Assembly (NCBI RefSeq): GCF_006494535.1
Contig: NZ_VHIQ01000004.1
Span: 186,001 to 250,000 of the forward strand
Length of the DNA: 64,000 nucleotides
Direction of reading: 5' to 3'
Source: Paucihalobacter ruber
GTDB lineage: Bacteria; Bacteroidota; Bacteroidia; Flavobacteriales; Flavobacteriaceae
Positions within the stretch are counted from its first letter, which is position 1, and each line of letters starts with the position of its first letter. The notes below the pieces were generated by a model, which ran no database searches, was not told the DNA's origin, and saw nothing but the letters and a program-made list of their open reading frames with translations. This document shows positions 36,404 to 45,689 of the stretch, one piece after another. The translations under genes and the position numbers were made by a program.

Positions 36404-37405
36404 TTATTTAATTGTAAAATAGACGCAGATAGGCTCATGATCGGATAAATTCAAATCGAAATTATCGTGACTAAGGATGTTTATTTGTTCATGACTCAGA
36501 AAATAATCTAATCTTAACGGATAATTTTTTAAAGAGAAAGTGGTTCCCAATCCATTGCCTTTTGATATAAATGAATCATTTAAACCCGTTTTTAAAAGTC
36601 TGTAAGGTTTACTGAATTGGGTAGCATTGAAATCGCCGGAAATGATAAACTTTTTATTCGATTTAAGCGCATGAGTTTTTACTAAGGTAGCTTGTTCTAT
36701 TTGTTTTGATATCACATTGTTTAAGTTGTACCAAAAGTTATAGTTATCATAGCTGGTATTAGCAATGTAACGATTAATAACATACGACTGTAAATGTAAA
36801 TTGTAAACTCTTATAGTATCTTCGTCTATCTTGATGTCAGCGTAAATAGCGTTATTACGGGTATCGGGAAAGTCTATATAGCCTTTATCAATTATTTCAT
36901 ATTTGGAGTAAATCTCAAGTAACGATTTACCAATGCTTTCTCTGTAACCTAAAAAATGGTAAGGATAATTTGTTATTTTTCTACCTCGTTTATAATCCGA
37001 TTCTTGCAATATTAAAATATCCGGACTTATCGAGTCTACAAATTGGGCTATAGATACAGAGGCGTGTGCTCCTATATTTTTAGAAACAGAATGTTCATAA
37101 GCTCTAACATTGTAAGTCATTAAACTTACAGTGTTTGTTGTTTTATCAATATCAATTTTTGAAAATTGATAGAAAAAATTAAAACTAAACAAGAATAAAA
37201 CAATACCAATTAAAGAGAAGTAATACTTTTTAAATAATACAAGGTATAAAGCAGCCATGCAACTTAACACAAAAATTAACGGCATTGACAAACTGAAAAA
37301 TACAGATATCAAACCAAAATCTAAAAACGAACCGGCAATACCTGCTAATAATATTATTTGTATAACAATTAAAAATTTGTCAATTTTGGTAAAGTGAAAG
37401 TTCAT
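36404..37405 (-). CDS. Membrane-anchored endonuclease/exonuclease/phosphatase-fold protein
   Basis: This is a 333-residue protein. Three membrane helices occupy about residues 10-80. The EEP fold follows, with SLMTYNVRAYE (Asn99), ILILQESD (Glu135), ISGDFNATQF in the metal-binding region and LSDHEPI with catalytic Asp322-His323. The active-site set is complete, so it is probably an active phosphodiesterase or phosphatase. The catalytic domain is likely on the periplasmic face, because the helices are an odd number at the N-terminus; this is inference. Proteins of this type are common in Bacteroidota. Its presence inside the polysaccharide locus could mean lipid-carrier phosphate processing or be accidental. 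Confidence 0.85.
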   Translation of the reverse strand: MNFHFTKIDKFLIVIQIILLAGIAGSFLDFGLISVFFSLSMPLIFVLSCMAALYLVLFKKYYFSLIGIVLFLFSFNFFYQFSKIDIDKTTNTVSLMTYNVRAYEHSVSKNIGAHASVSIAQFVDSISPDILILQESDYKRGRKITNYPYHFLGYRESIGKSLLEIYSKYEIIDKGYIDFPDTRNNAIYADIKIDEDTIRVYNLHLQSYVINRYIANTSYDNYNFWYNLNNVISKQIEQATLVKTHALKSNKKFIISGDFNATQFSKPYRLLKTGLNDSFISKGNGLGTTFSLKNYPLRLDYFLSHEQINILSHDNFDLNLSDHEPICVYFTIK

Positions 37406-37807
37406 TAATATTAATTAATAGATTTGTTTCTATATCCGCTTAATTACAGATGCCCGCCTGTAGGCTTCTTTTCTTTAAAGGTTAAAAATACCACTATATA
37501 GGACAAGACAAAAATAATACTTCAATCGCTAAAATTAAAAACAAATTAGTTGTTAAATATCTAAAAAACAATTATTTTGCCTTAACAATTGAGGTAATCG
37601 AATTATTAAGTTTTATATCGAGAAAATAAAACCAATTTCAATTAATAAAGTAATCTTGTATAATAGTCTGTTATTTAGATTTTACATGACACAAAGATTT
37701 AAGTCAATATGATAATTATAATGTAGCGAGCAATAAAAGTTTTATTAACCCCCTTTAAAATACTATCTTCTAACTCTCAACAATATTCACCTCTTGCGCA
37801 GTTTTCA
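37406..37807. other. 402-bp divergent intergenic region
   Basis: This separates the minus-strand phosphatase-family gene from the plus-strand two-domain HAD gene. A GC-richer spot, GCCTGTAGGC at 37456-37465, is a small palindrome in otherwise AT-rich DNA and may be regulatory. No open frame or RNA gene was seen. Confidence 0.4.
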
Positions 37808-39871
37808 ATGAAAGAATTATTTAATAAAATTAATACAGAGACTGTAAATGTTGTATTTACTGATTATTTTGACACCATTGCGCACCGTACCGTTCATCCA
37901 AACAGCGTTCTTAGAATTTGGTCTAAACGTATTATAACAGAGTTGGGATGGACTATAGAAATAGACGACTTATATTTTAGTTTTAAGGCTGCAACGAGCC
38001 ATTTGGCTGATAAATACATGGTGAATGATAATGAAATTCCATATCACAGCGTTTTGGAAGAAGTTTTTATGCGACTTAATAACTCCAATTTCGCCTGCGA
38101 TGCTGATAGAGATAGATTTTTAGATTTGGCAGAGTTGATTCACTTTCAAGTAGAGTCTGAGGTACAGTTTATTAATACAACTACCCTTAATTTTTTAAGA
38201 AGTTGTAAAGACAAAGAAAAAAAGATCTATATCGTTTCTGATTTTTACACTTCTAAGTCAATATTTATTAAATTGTTGGATTATCATGGGATTACTGATC
38301 TATTTGAGGATGTTTTTGTTTCTTCCGAATTAAAGTCGAGTAAACATCAAGGCAGTATTTACAACAAACTATTGTCTGAACTCCAAATAAATCCCGAAAA
38401 TGTTTTAATGATTGGAGATAACCAGCGCAGCGATTTTAAAAATGCAAAAGAAGCCGGACTAAATGCCTTTTTATTACCGCATCAAGTACATCTTCGTCGG
38501 AATAAGATAAGAGGTTTAGGAAATGATCAAAAACAGCTTAGACGGGTTATTAAAAAGGTTTATAAAAAGGCTCATAACAGTGAAGTATTACCTTATACAG
38601 AGTATGTCATTTTTTATTATTTCTTCGTAGAGCGGCTTTACAAATACTGCAGAATTCACAAGGTTAAAAATTTATTTTTTTTAGCAAGGGAAGGCCAATT
38701 TTTAAAGAAGCTTTTTGATGTTTATGTTAAAGCCAATTTGTTAGATAATAACAGTGTAATTAATACTCACTATTTAAAAATATCAAGGCAAGCTTCCATA
38801 CAAATCGCCTTAAAACCCATTGAAGAAGAGCCATTTTCTTACTTGAGGAAACACTATAAAAGTACAACAACCAGAGAATTTTTATCGTTTTTTAATTTCG
38901 ATGAAGCGCTCATCAATCAAATAAATAATACTATAGACTTTAGTGTAGATGAAGAAATTCAACATTTTTTTGATACCAATCAATTTACGAAATTAAAGCA
39001 AAACAACATATTTCTTGATGCCTATGAACAACACAGGCTGTCTAACAGTGCCGTTTTTAAAGACTATATAAATTCGTTTAATGTTGACATAAAAAGTGAG
39101 GGTATACATGTTATAGATATAGGCTGGGGCGGAACCATGCAAGAAGCTTTATATAAGTTTTTTGAAGCTAAAATTAAAGTAACAGGTTTATATTTAGGCT
39201 TAAACGAAATTTATAAGCTGTTGCCGGATACCAAACGATATGGATTATTATTTAGTGTTTCACCATACACAGATTACAATTCAAATATTCTCAAAGCTAA
39301 CAGGCAACTTTATGAGCAATTTGCAGGGGCCAACCACGGCACTTCTGTACAATATAGAAAAACCGAAAACGGATTTGTTGTTGAACATTATGAAGAAAAT
39401 GAAAAATGGTTATACGACCATTACATAGGTCGTCATCAAGATGAAATGTTTAAACAATATCAGGCATTACTAAAAACTACCGGACATATCTGTTATAATG
39501 ATGAAATGTTAACAACAGAATTAGTGAATATAGCGCTTAGAATAGGTCTTTTTCAATCAAGAAATAAGCTTAGATTCTTAGCTGTTTTAAACACGGGATT
39601 TTATCAAAATTTAGGAGAGAAAAAAATAGGAATTGAATACACCGTGCCCCAGAACTTACTATCATTAGGAACTTTTTTAAAAATTATTGTAAAGCCGGAA
39701 GAATATTTTAAGTATGCCGTTAAAATTAAAGCGACGTTATTTAATAGAAATTCATTTTTATCTATTTTTTTTCCGGGATATTTATTGTTTTGGTATTATA
39801 AAATAAATCGCTACATCAGATTTAAAATTTTAAAGCCAAAAGTGTTGTTGCGGTTTAATTTGTTTAGGTGA
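37808..39871 (+). CDS. Two-domain HAD-superfamily protein (COG5610-like) in polysaccharide locus
   Basis: This is a 687-residue protein. An N-terminal HAD domain (about residues 13-235) has motif I TDYFDT (Asp19), motif II YIVSDFYTS, motif III Lys in SELKSSKHQG and motif IV LMIGDNQRSD. The position two after Asp19 is Phe21, where phosphatases have the acid/base Asp; Asp22 is next. The C-terminal part (about 260-687) is a large unassigned domain with FFLAREGQFLKKLFD, HVIDIGWGGTMQEALYKFF and a basic, aromatic tail. I place it with COG5610-type proteins of glycan loci. Transfer or hydrolysis of a glycan substituent is possible. It is a single plus-strand gene flanked by gaps of 402 and 324 bp. 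Confidence 0.8.
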   Translation: MKELFNKINTETVNVVFTDYFDTIAHRTVHPNSVLRIWSKRIITELGWTIEIDDLYFSFKAATSHLADKYMVNDNEIPYHSVLEEVFMRLNNSNFACDADRDRFLDLAELIHFQVESEVQFINTTTLNFLRSCKDKEKKIYIVSDFYTSKSIFIKLLDYHGITDLFEDVFVSSELKSSKHQGSIYNKLLSELQINPENVLMIGDNQRSDFKNAKEAGLNAFLLPHQVHLRRNKIRGLGNDQKQLRRVIKKVYKKAHNSEVLPYTEYVIFYYFFVERLYKYCRIHKVKNLFFLAREGQFLKKLFDVYVKANLLDNNSVINTHYLKISRQASIQIALKPIEEEPFSYLRKHYKSTTTREFLSFFNFDEALINQINNTIDFSVDEEIQHFFDTNQFTKLKQNNIFLDAYEQHRLSNSAVFKDYINSFNVDIKSEGIHVIDIGWGGTMQEALYKFFEAKIKVTGLYLGLNEIYKLLPDTKRYGLLFSVSPYTDYNSNILKANRQLYEQFAGANHGTSVQYRKTENGFVVEHYEENEKWLYDHYIGRHQDEMFKQYQALLKTTGHICYNDEMLTTELVNIALRIGLFQSRNKLRFLAVLNTGFYQNLGEKKIGIEYTVPQNLLSLGTFLKIIVKPEEYFKYAVKIKATLFNRNSFLSIFFPGYLLFWYYKINRYIRFKILKPKVLLRFNLFR

Positions 39872-40195
39872 ATTATTGTTTTTTGATATTTAAAAATGTT
39901 CGATCTATGAACATAAAATAAAATAAATTACTTTTCAGATTGCATGATTACAAACATAATTTCATATTAAGGAATAAATTTAAATGGCTTAATTATTTTA
40001 GTTGAAGTGTAAAGGTTATAATTTTAAGAGTTTTATAATCATATGGATATAGACTTGTTTGCAAGTCGTTACAGAACGTATTTTTCTATCATATCAACTA
40101 AAATTTAGTCAATTTTTAGGATGACAATCATTCATTTTATTATATTTCCAAATGAATTATCAATGGCCTACCCAAATCAATAAAAAAATCTATTT
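39872..40195. other. 324-bp gap with short inverted repeat
   Basis: The gap lies between the HAD gene and the MBOAT gene, both on the plus strand. ATGTTC (39896-39901) and GAACAT (39909-39914) form a perfect six-base inverted repeat over a seven-base spacer, 25 bp after the HAD stop. It has no T-tract, so it is not a terminator. No open frame was seen. Confidence 0.35.
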
Positions 40196-41644
40196 ATGCT
40201 TTTCAACTCGATAGACTTTGCTGTTTTCCTTCCAATAGTTTTTGTCTTATATTGGTTTTTTTGCCAAAAGAATTTAAAACTACAAAACATACTCATTGTA
40301 GTTGCAAGTTATGTTTTTTATGGATGGTGGGACTGGAGATTTTTATCTTTGATTATCTTCAGTACAGTTTTAGACTATTCCATAGGCATTGCTCTTTCAA
40401 AAGAAAATAATAACAGCAAAAGAAAACTTTTATTATTGTTAAGTATCTTGGTAAATCTTGGTTTTCTTGGATTTTTTAAATATTATAATTTCTTTTTAGA
40501 TAATTTAATTACCGCATTTACTTTTTTTGGAACCGAATTACGGGCTAGCTCATTAGAAATCATTTTACCTGTTGGGATTAGTTTTTACACTTTTCAAACT
40601 TTAAGTTATACCATAGATGTTTATAGAAATAAACTTGAGCCAACGAAGAATTTTGTAGCTTTTTCTGCTTTCGTTAGTTTCTTTCCGCAGTTGGTTGCAG
40701 GGCCTATAGAGCGTGCTACAAATTTATTACCTCAGTTTTATACTCAACGTAAATTTGAACATAACAAAGCCGTAGATGGTTTGCGTCAAATATTATGGGG
40801 TATGTTTAAAAAGGTTGTCGTTGCAGATAATTGTGCGGTCTTTGCTAATGATTTTTTTAATAACCACTCCGACTACGGAGGCAGTGGTTTACTTCTTGGA
40901 GTTGTTTTTTTTACTTTTCAAATTTATGGTGATTTTTCAGGTTATTCAGATATTGCTATAGGAACCTCTAGATTATTTGGGTTTGATTTAAAACAAAATT
41001 TTGCATTTCCATATTTCTCTCGTGATATTGCTGAATTTTGGAGACGCTGGCATATCTCACTATCAACTTGGTTTAGAGATTATTTATACATTCCTTTAGG
41101 TGGAAGTAAAGGTGGTAAAATGATGAAAGTACGCAATACTTTTATAATTTTTATAGTGAGTGGTTTCTGGCACGGAGCTAATTGGACTTTTATAATTTGG
41201 GGTGCCTTAAATGCTATTTACTTTCTTCCGCTCTTATTAGCTAATAAAAATAGAATAAATTTAGGTATTGTTGGAGAAGGTGGTTCCTTACCAACTTTAA
41301 GAGATGTTTTTAATATTAGTTATACATTTTTTTTAACCATGATTGCATGGGTGTTTTTTAGGGCCGATTCGGTCACGCATGCCATAGATTATTTAAAAAT
41401 TATGTTTTCAAAAAGTTTGTTCTCTATTCCAATGTTTGAAAATAGAACTCACGCTTTTGAGGTGATTGTTCTTATTGTTTTTTTATTGTTTATTGAGTGG
41501 CACGGAAGAGAATCGAAGTATGGTTTAGAGAGAATAGGACTAACATGGAACAGAAATTTAAGAATTACATTCTACTTAGGTATAATTTGTTTAATATTCT
41601 TATTTATTGGTAAAGAACAAGAATTTATTTATTTCCAATTTTAA
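40196..41644 (+). CDS. MBOAT O-acyltransferase, AlgI/PatA-like
   Basis: This 482-residue polytopic membrane protein has the AlgI-type pattern. The segments are ASYVFYGWWDWRF (37-49), LPVGISFYTFQTLSYTIDVY (124-143), RDIAEFWRRWHISLS (276-290, with His286) and FRDYLYIPLGG (293-303). The catalytic His326 is in SGFWHGANWTF. It moves acyl groups, usually acetyl, across the inner membrane for O-acetylation of exopolysaccharide. The SGNH-like gene begins 1 bp after its stop. Length and topology are normal for the family. Confidence 0.92.
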   Translation: MLFNSIDFAVFLPIVFVLYWFFCQKNLKLQNILIVVASYVFYGWWDWRFLSLIIFSTVLDYSIGIALSKENNNSKRKLLLLLSILVNLGFLGFFKYYNFFLDNLITAFTFFGTELRASSLEIILPVGISFYTFQTLSYTIDVYRNKLEPTKNFVAFSAFVSFFPQLVAGPIERATNLLPQFYTQRKFEHNKAVDGLRQILWGMFKKVVVADNCAVFANDFFNNHSDYGGSGLLLGVVFFTFQIYGDFSGYSDIAIGTSRLFGFDLKQNFAFPYFSRDIAEFWRRWHISLSTWFRDYLYIPLGGSKGGKMMKVRNTFIIFIVSGFWHGANWTFIIWGALNAIYFLPLLLANKNRINLGIVGEGGSLPTLRDVFNISYTFFLTMIAWVFFRADSVTHAIDYLKIMFSKSLFSIPMFENRTHAFEVIVLIVFLLFIEWHGRESKYGLERIGLTWNRNLRITFYLGIICLIFLFIGKEQEFIYFQF

Positions 41645-41645
41645 T

Positions 41646-42596
41646 ATGAAGAGTTTTATAAAAAAAATAAGCTTATTTCTACTTTTATCAATTGTAGTAT
41701 TAGCAACTATAGTATTAGGCTCTAAATATATTGTTAAGTCTAAGTCGAGTTTTAAAATTAATGAAGATATCACCAAACTTATCATCGGTCATTCTCATTC
41801 TGAATGTTCAGTTGATGATTCTTTACTCGATAATAGCATTAACCTATCTGCTTCCGGAGAATCCTATTTTTACAATTACCAAAAACTAAAAAAGGTATTA
41901 GAAGAAAATAAACAAATTAATTCTGTATTCATAGAATTTTCGAATAGCCAAATAGATAGCGTAATGGACGATTGGATTTGGGGATTTGAAAAAATGTCAT
42001 ATTATCTTCAATATTACAGTCCTTTTCTAAGTTCTGAAGACTTTAATCTTTTATTTGAAAACAATTCAACCGATTTAATATCGAGTTATTCAATTGCAAC
42101 CCGAAAACATTTGTATCGAATCATTAATGGAGACTATTATTTAACAGATGAGATTGGCAGTTACGCTGATTCAAGGCTAAGCAAAATTAATGAATTGATG
42201 GCCAAAAATAGATTTAACAGCACGATATCTAAAAGCCAGTCTTTGTCAACAACCAATTTGACCTATTTAAGAAAGATGATAGATTTATGTCGTGAAAATA
42301 AAGTAGAAGTTTTTCTCTTGAGAAGCCCGCAACATCCTTTGTATGCAGATTTGATAAACGAACCTGTTTTTCAAAATGTACTAAAATCGCAATTTAGTGA
42401 TGTTGATTTATTAGATTTTAACGACATGTCTTTTCCCAATAGTTATTATTTAGACTTTCATCATGTAAATTATAAGGGAGCACAGCAGTTTACAAGGCTT
42501 TTAAACGAATTAATTAATACTGATTTGTTAAGCTTCTCGAATAAGCAAGAGCTAATAGATAAAAGCTTAGAACATTTTAATAGTAGTAACCTGTAA
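41646..42596 (+). CDS. SGNH-like membrane-anchored partner of MBOAT (acetyltransferase candidate)
   Basis: This is 316 residues from ATG 41646. An upstream in-frame start at 41607 would lie within the MBOAT gene, so 41646 is preferred. One N-terminal helix (about residues 8-30) anchors it, with the rest in the periplasm. Residues 45-54 (LIIGHSHSEC) occupy the block I position, where GDS is usual. DFHHVNYKGAQQF near residue 280 resembles the Asp-x-x-His block. Its 1-bp spacing from the MBOAT gene suggests it is the transferase that moves the acetyl group onto the polymer, as AlgJ/AlgX or PatB do. Position supports the role more than sequence does. Confidence 0.75.
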   Translation: MKSFIKKISLFLLLSIVVLATIVLGSKYIVKSKSSFKINEDITKLIIGHSHSECSVDDSLLDNSINLSASGESYFYNYQKLKKVLEENKQINSVFIEFSNSQIDSVMDDWIWGFEKMSYYLQYYSPFLSSEDFNLLFENNSTDLISSYSIATRKHLYRIINGDYYLTDEIGSYADSRLSKINELMAKNRFNSTISKSQSLSTTNLTYLRKMIDLCRENKVEVFLLRSPQHPLYADLINEPVFQNVLKSQFSDVDLLDFNDMSFPNSYYLDFHHVNYKGAQQFTRLLNELINTDLLSFSNKQELIDKSLEHFNSSNL

Positions 42597-42615
42597 TTTT
42601 ATTAATAAATGAAAA

Positions 42616-43761
42616 CTATTTAAAAGAATTATAAAGTTCTAATAGCTCTTCCCATATAACTTCTCTTTTGTATTTTTTAATAATATTGGGTCTGGCATTT
42701 TTAGAAAGTTCTTCTCTTTTATTTTTGTCGTGAAGCAACTTTAGCATGCCTTGTTCTAATGATTCAGTATTTTTCACCGGAATAATCAATCCGTTAAAAT
42801 CATGTATAATAATTTCGTTACAACCATTAATGTTTGATACAATACATGGCAATTCCATACAACTTGCCTGAAGTACAACGTTGGGGAAGCCTTCTCTATA
42901 GCTAGGAAATGTAAATATGTCACTAATGGCAAGATAGGGTCTTATGTCATGAACATGACCTGTTGTATGAATATTTAAATTTTGATTTATGATTCTTGCT
43001 GTATCGATGGCAATAGGGTCAAGATTTTTTTCTTCTTCTCCTAAAATAAGTAATTTTATATTTGATTGATTATAACAGAGATTATCGAACGCTCTAACCA
43101 GTTCGTTAATACCTTTATCCTTAACAATTCGTCCAATAAATATAAATACCGTATCATCTGCTTTGATATCGAGTGATTTTCTTAGTTTAATTTGGATTGA
43201 TTCATCAACCTGTTTTTTGTCATAATGGTCAGTATTTATGCCATTGGAGCTACCGTTGCCAATTACTCTTAATTTTTTGGCATTACAAAATTTCGAATTG
43301 ATAATAATATCTTTAAGAGCAAAAGAATTTGGAAGCACCAAAGTTGCCGATGCATAAGTAATTTTTTCAACAAGATTAAGTAGTTGACGTTTTAGGCCGG
43401 TAGCTTCTAATAAAGGTAATCCTGCTATGGTGTGCAGTCTGTTTGGTACACCTGCTAATTTTGCTGCTAACATACCCAAAGTTCCTGCTTTTGGCGTGTG
43501 GGTATGTACTATGAATGGTTTTTCTCGTCTTAAAAATTGATAGAGTTGGTATAATGCCTTCAAATCTTTCAAGGGAGAAATAGTTCTTGTCATATCAATC
43601 GCAAAAACATCGATACCTTCTGCCTTTTGAACCTCTGATAGTAATTGACCAGAACTGGAAACTCCTATAACGTGGTAATATTTATTAATAAATTTAAGCT
43701 GATCCTTCAGTAGTACTTTCAAAGAACCTGGTACTGTTGTAATTCGAATTATTTTCTTCAT
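42616..43761 (-). CDS. Glycosyltransferase family 4
   Basis: This 381-residue GT-B enzyme has the N-terminal Rossmann domain of GT4 enzymes that use UDP-hexosamine donors (FIVHTHTPKAGTLGMLAAKLAGV near residues 79-101). The donor site is VFIFIGRIVKDKGINELV, and the GT4 Glu motif is SYREGFPNVVLQAS. The likely product is one inner linkage of the repeat unit. It is the last gene of the minus-strand assembly operon and ends 19 bp from the convergent SGNH-like gene. The gene upstream, the asparagine synthase, lies 6 bp away. Donor and linkage are unknown. Confidence 0.87.
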   Translation of the reverse strand: MKKIIRITTVPGSLKVLLKDQLKFINKYYHVIGVSSSGQLLSEVQKAEGIDVFAIDMTRTISPLKDLKALYQLYQFLRREKPFIVHTHTPKAGTLGMLAAKLAGVPNRLHTIAGLPLLEATGLKRQLLNLVEKITYASATLVLPNSFALKDIIINSKFCNAKKLRVIGNGSSNGINTDHYDKKQVDESIQIKLRKSLDIKADDTVFIFIGRIVKDKGINELVRAFDNLCYNQSNIKLLILGEEEKNLDPIAIDTARIINQNLNIHTTGHVHDIRPYLAISDIFTFPSYREGFPNVVLQASCMELPCIVSNINGCNEIIIHDFNGLIIPVKNTESLEQGMLKLLHDKNKREELSKNARPNIIKKYKREVIWEELLELYNSFK

Positions 43762-43767
43762 TTTTTC

Positions 43768-45669
43768 TTATAAAACCGAAAATGTATTTAAATACCACTT
43801 TTGAAATACGTAAAAAGACCAAACCCTTAAACTATTATCTTCTTTGCCTGCTATATGGTTTTTAACCAGAGTATTAATATAAATACTATTAAAAATTTTT
43901 TGAGTTTCTAAAAATTTAGGTTCAATAAATGATTCTAATTCTCGTCTTAAACTAGATCTCAACCAATCACCAACAGGAACACCAAAACCTTGCTTAGATT
44001 TATTTAAAAAATCTTTGGGGAACTTATGTGCAAATGCTTCCTTTAAAATGTACTTTTTATTCCAACCTTTCATTAAATAATCCTCAGGCAACGAATTGGT
44101 GAAGTTCCATAAATCTTTGTTTAAAAATGGTGCTCTACATTCTAAAGAGTTTAACATGCTGGTTCTATCGACTTTAACCAACATATCACCTTCAAGACTT
44201 ATATTTTTATCAACTTGTCTAAAATCTGTGAGCGTTTTTGGATTGTGTTGATTGTACTTTTCTTTCATCTCAGCAAAAGTATCATCTATTAAAATATCCC
44301 CCTTTAATAATTCCATTTTTTCTTGGTCTGTAAAAGCCAAAGAAATAATATTCCAATATTGATTTCCGTCATAATTAAAAGCCTTTAGAAGTCTATTAAG
44401 CTTAAAACGCTTACCGCGATTATCATCTTTCGTGCTGAGTAACCCATCAGACAATTTTAAAATTTGCGAGTGTAAACTTTTGGGAACAATATTGGTATAC
44501 TTACCATTAAGTTTCCCCATATAATATTTATTATAACCCCCAAAAACTTCATCACCACCATCACCGGTGAGGGCCACTTTTACATAATCACTGGCGAGTT
44601 TAGAAACCAAGTAGGTAGGTAATGCCGAAGAATCTGCAAATGGTTCATCAAAATTTAAGAGGATATCGTCTAAATTTTCTTTAAAATCAGTTTCCTTAAC
44701 GATAAATTCGTGATGATTACTATTAACTAATTGCGCGACGATTTTTGATTTATCAGTTTCATTATATCCCTTTTTTTCGAAACCAATTGAAAATGTTTCA
44801 ATTTTTCCATCTGAAATTTCAGCTAAGCAGTGGGTTACCACAGAAGAATCTACACCACCGGATAAAAAAGTACCTAACGATACATCTGCAATTGATCTGG
44901 ATTCAACGCTTTGTAAAACTTTATCATAGATTTGTTTTTTGGCATCTTGAAAACTGATGTCTTGTTTTACAATAGGTGGTTGTTTTTCAATAAGTTCAAT
45001 TTGGTAAGAATGGGTATTTAAGTCAAAGGCTATATAGTGATTACTAGGTAATTTAAAAATATCTTTATAGATCGAATAGGGTGCAGGTATGTAGGTAAGT
45101 CTAAAAAAAAGATTTAAACCTTCTTTACAAATGTCTGGTTTACTCGGTAAATAATTAAGTATTGACTTTAATTCAGAACCAAAAATAAAATCTGTTGTTG
45201 TTTTTGTATAGTACAATGGCTTTTCTCCAAAAAAATCTCTAGCAATAAAAACCTTATTTTTGTGCCTATCATGGATGCTAAAGGCAAACATGCCATCTAA
45301 TCGTTTAAATGCATTAACACCTTGTTGCTCATATAGTTTTAATATAACTTCTGTGTCACTTGTTGTTTTAAAAGTAACCCCTTTAATTTCCAACTCTGCT
45401 TTAAGTTCGCGGTAGTTATATATTTCACCATTGAAGACAATCACAATCTGCTTGTCATCAGAATAAATCGGTTGTTTACCTGTACTTAAATCTATAATAG
45501 ATAATCGACGCATGGCCATTCCAACTGCAAAATCATCTTGTTTATGAGTATAAACACCATCATCATCTGGTCCTCTGTGAATAATCAAGTTATTCATATG
45601 AGATAATTGTCCGGCTAACAAAATTTTGTTCTCTTGACTTTTGGTTATGATTCCGTTTATTCCGCACAT
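43768..45669 (-). CDS. Asparagine synthase (glutamine-hydrolysing)-type amidotransferase
   Basis: This 633-residue enzyme has the class II glutamine amidotransferase domain with nucleophile Cys2 (MCGINGII). The ATP-pyrophosphatase domain has SGGVDS at residues 270-275. In glycan loci such AsnB-type proteins often amidate uronic acid sugars (WbpS-like) rather than make free asparagine. Here it is flanked by glycosyltransferase genes at spacings of 6 and 20 bp, which supports that role. It may also be an ordinary asparagine synthase in an odd place. No uronic acid dehydrogenase (UDP-glucose or UDP-GlcNAc 6-dehydrogenase) is visible in the window. Confidence 0.88.
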   Translation of the reverse strand: MCGINGIITKSQENKILLAGQLSHMNNLIIHRGPDDDGVYTHKQDDFAVGMAMRRLSIIDLSTGKQPIYSDDKQIVIVFNGEIYNYRELKAELEIKGVTFKTTSDTEVILKLYEQQGVNAFKRLDGMFAFSIHDRHKNKVFIARDFFGEKPLYYTKTTTDFIFGSELKSILNYLPSKPDICKEGLNLFFRLTYIPAPYSIYKDIFKLPSNHYIAFDLNTHSYQIELIEKQPPIVKQDISFQDAKKQIYDKVLQSVESRSIADVSLGTFLSGGVDSSVVTHCLAEISDGKIETFSIGFEKKGYNETDKSKIVAQLVNSNHHEFIVKETDFKENLDDILLNFDEPFADSSALPTYLVSKLASDYVKVALTGDGGDEVFGGYNKYYMGKLNGKYTNIVPKSLHSQILKLSDGLLSTKDDNRGKRFKLNRLLKAFNYDGNQYWNIISLAFTDQEKMELLKGDILIDDTFAEMKEKYNQHNPKTLTDFRQVDKNISLEGDMLVKVDRTSMLNSLECRAPFLNKDLWNFTNSLPEDYLMKGWNKKYILKEAFAHKFPKDFLNKSKQGFGVPVGDWLRSSLRRELESFIEPKFLETQKIFNSIYINTLVKNHIAGKEDNSLRVWSFYVFQKWYLNTFSVL

Positions 45670-45689
45670 ATTGCAGGCATTAATAAGAG

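Noticed and set aside
41607-41645. Longer N-terminus for the SGNH-like protein
   Set aside because: It would overlap the MBOAT gene by 38 bp, while the ATG at 41646 is followed directly by the expected basic residues and membrane helix.
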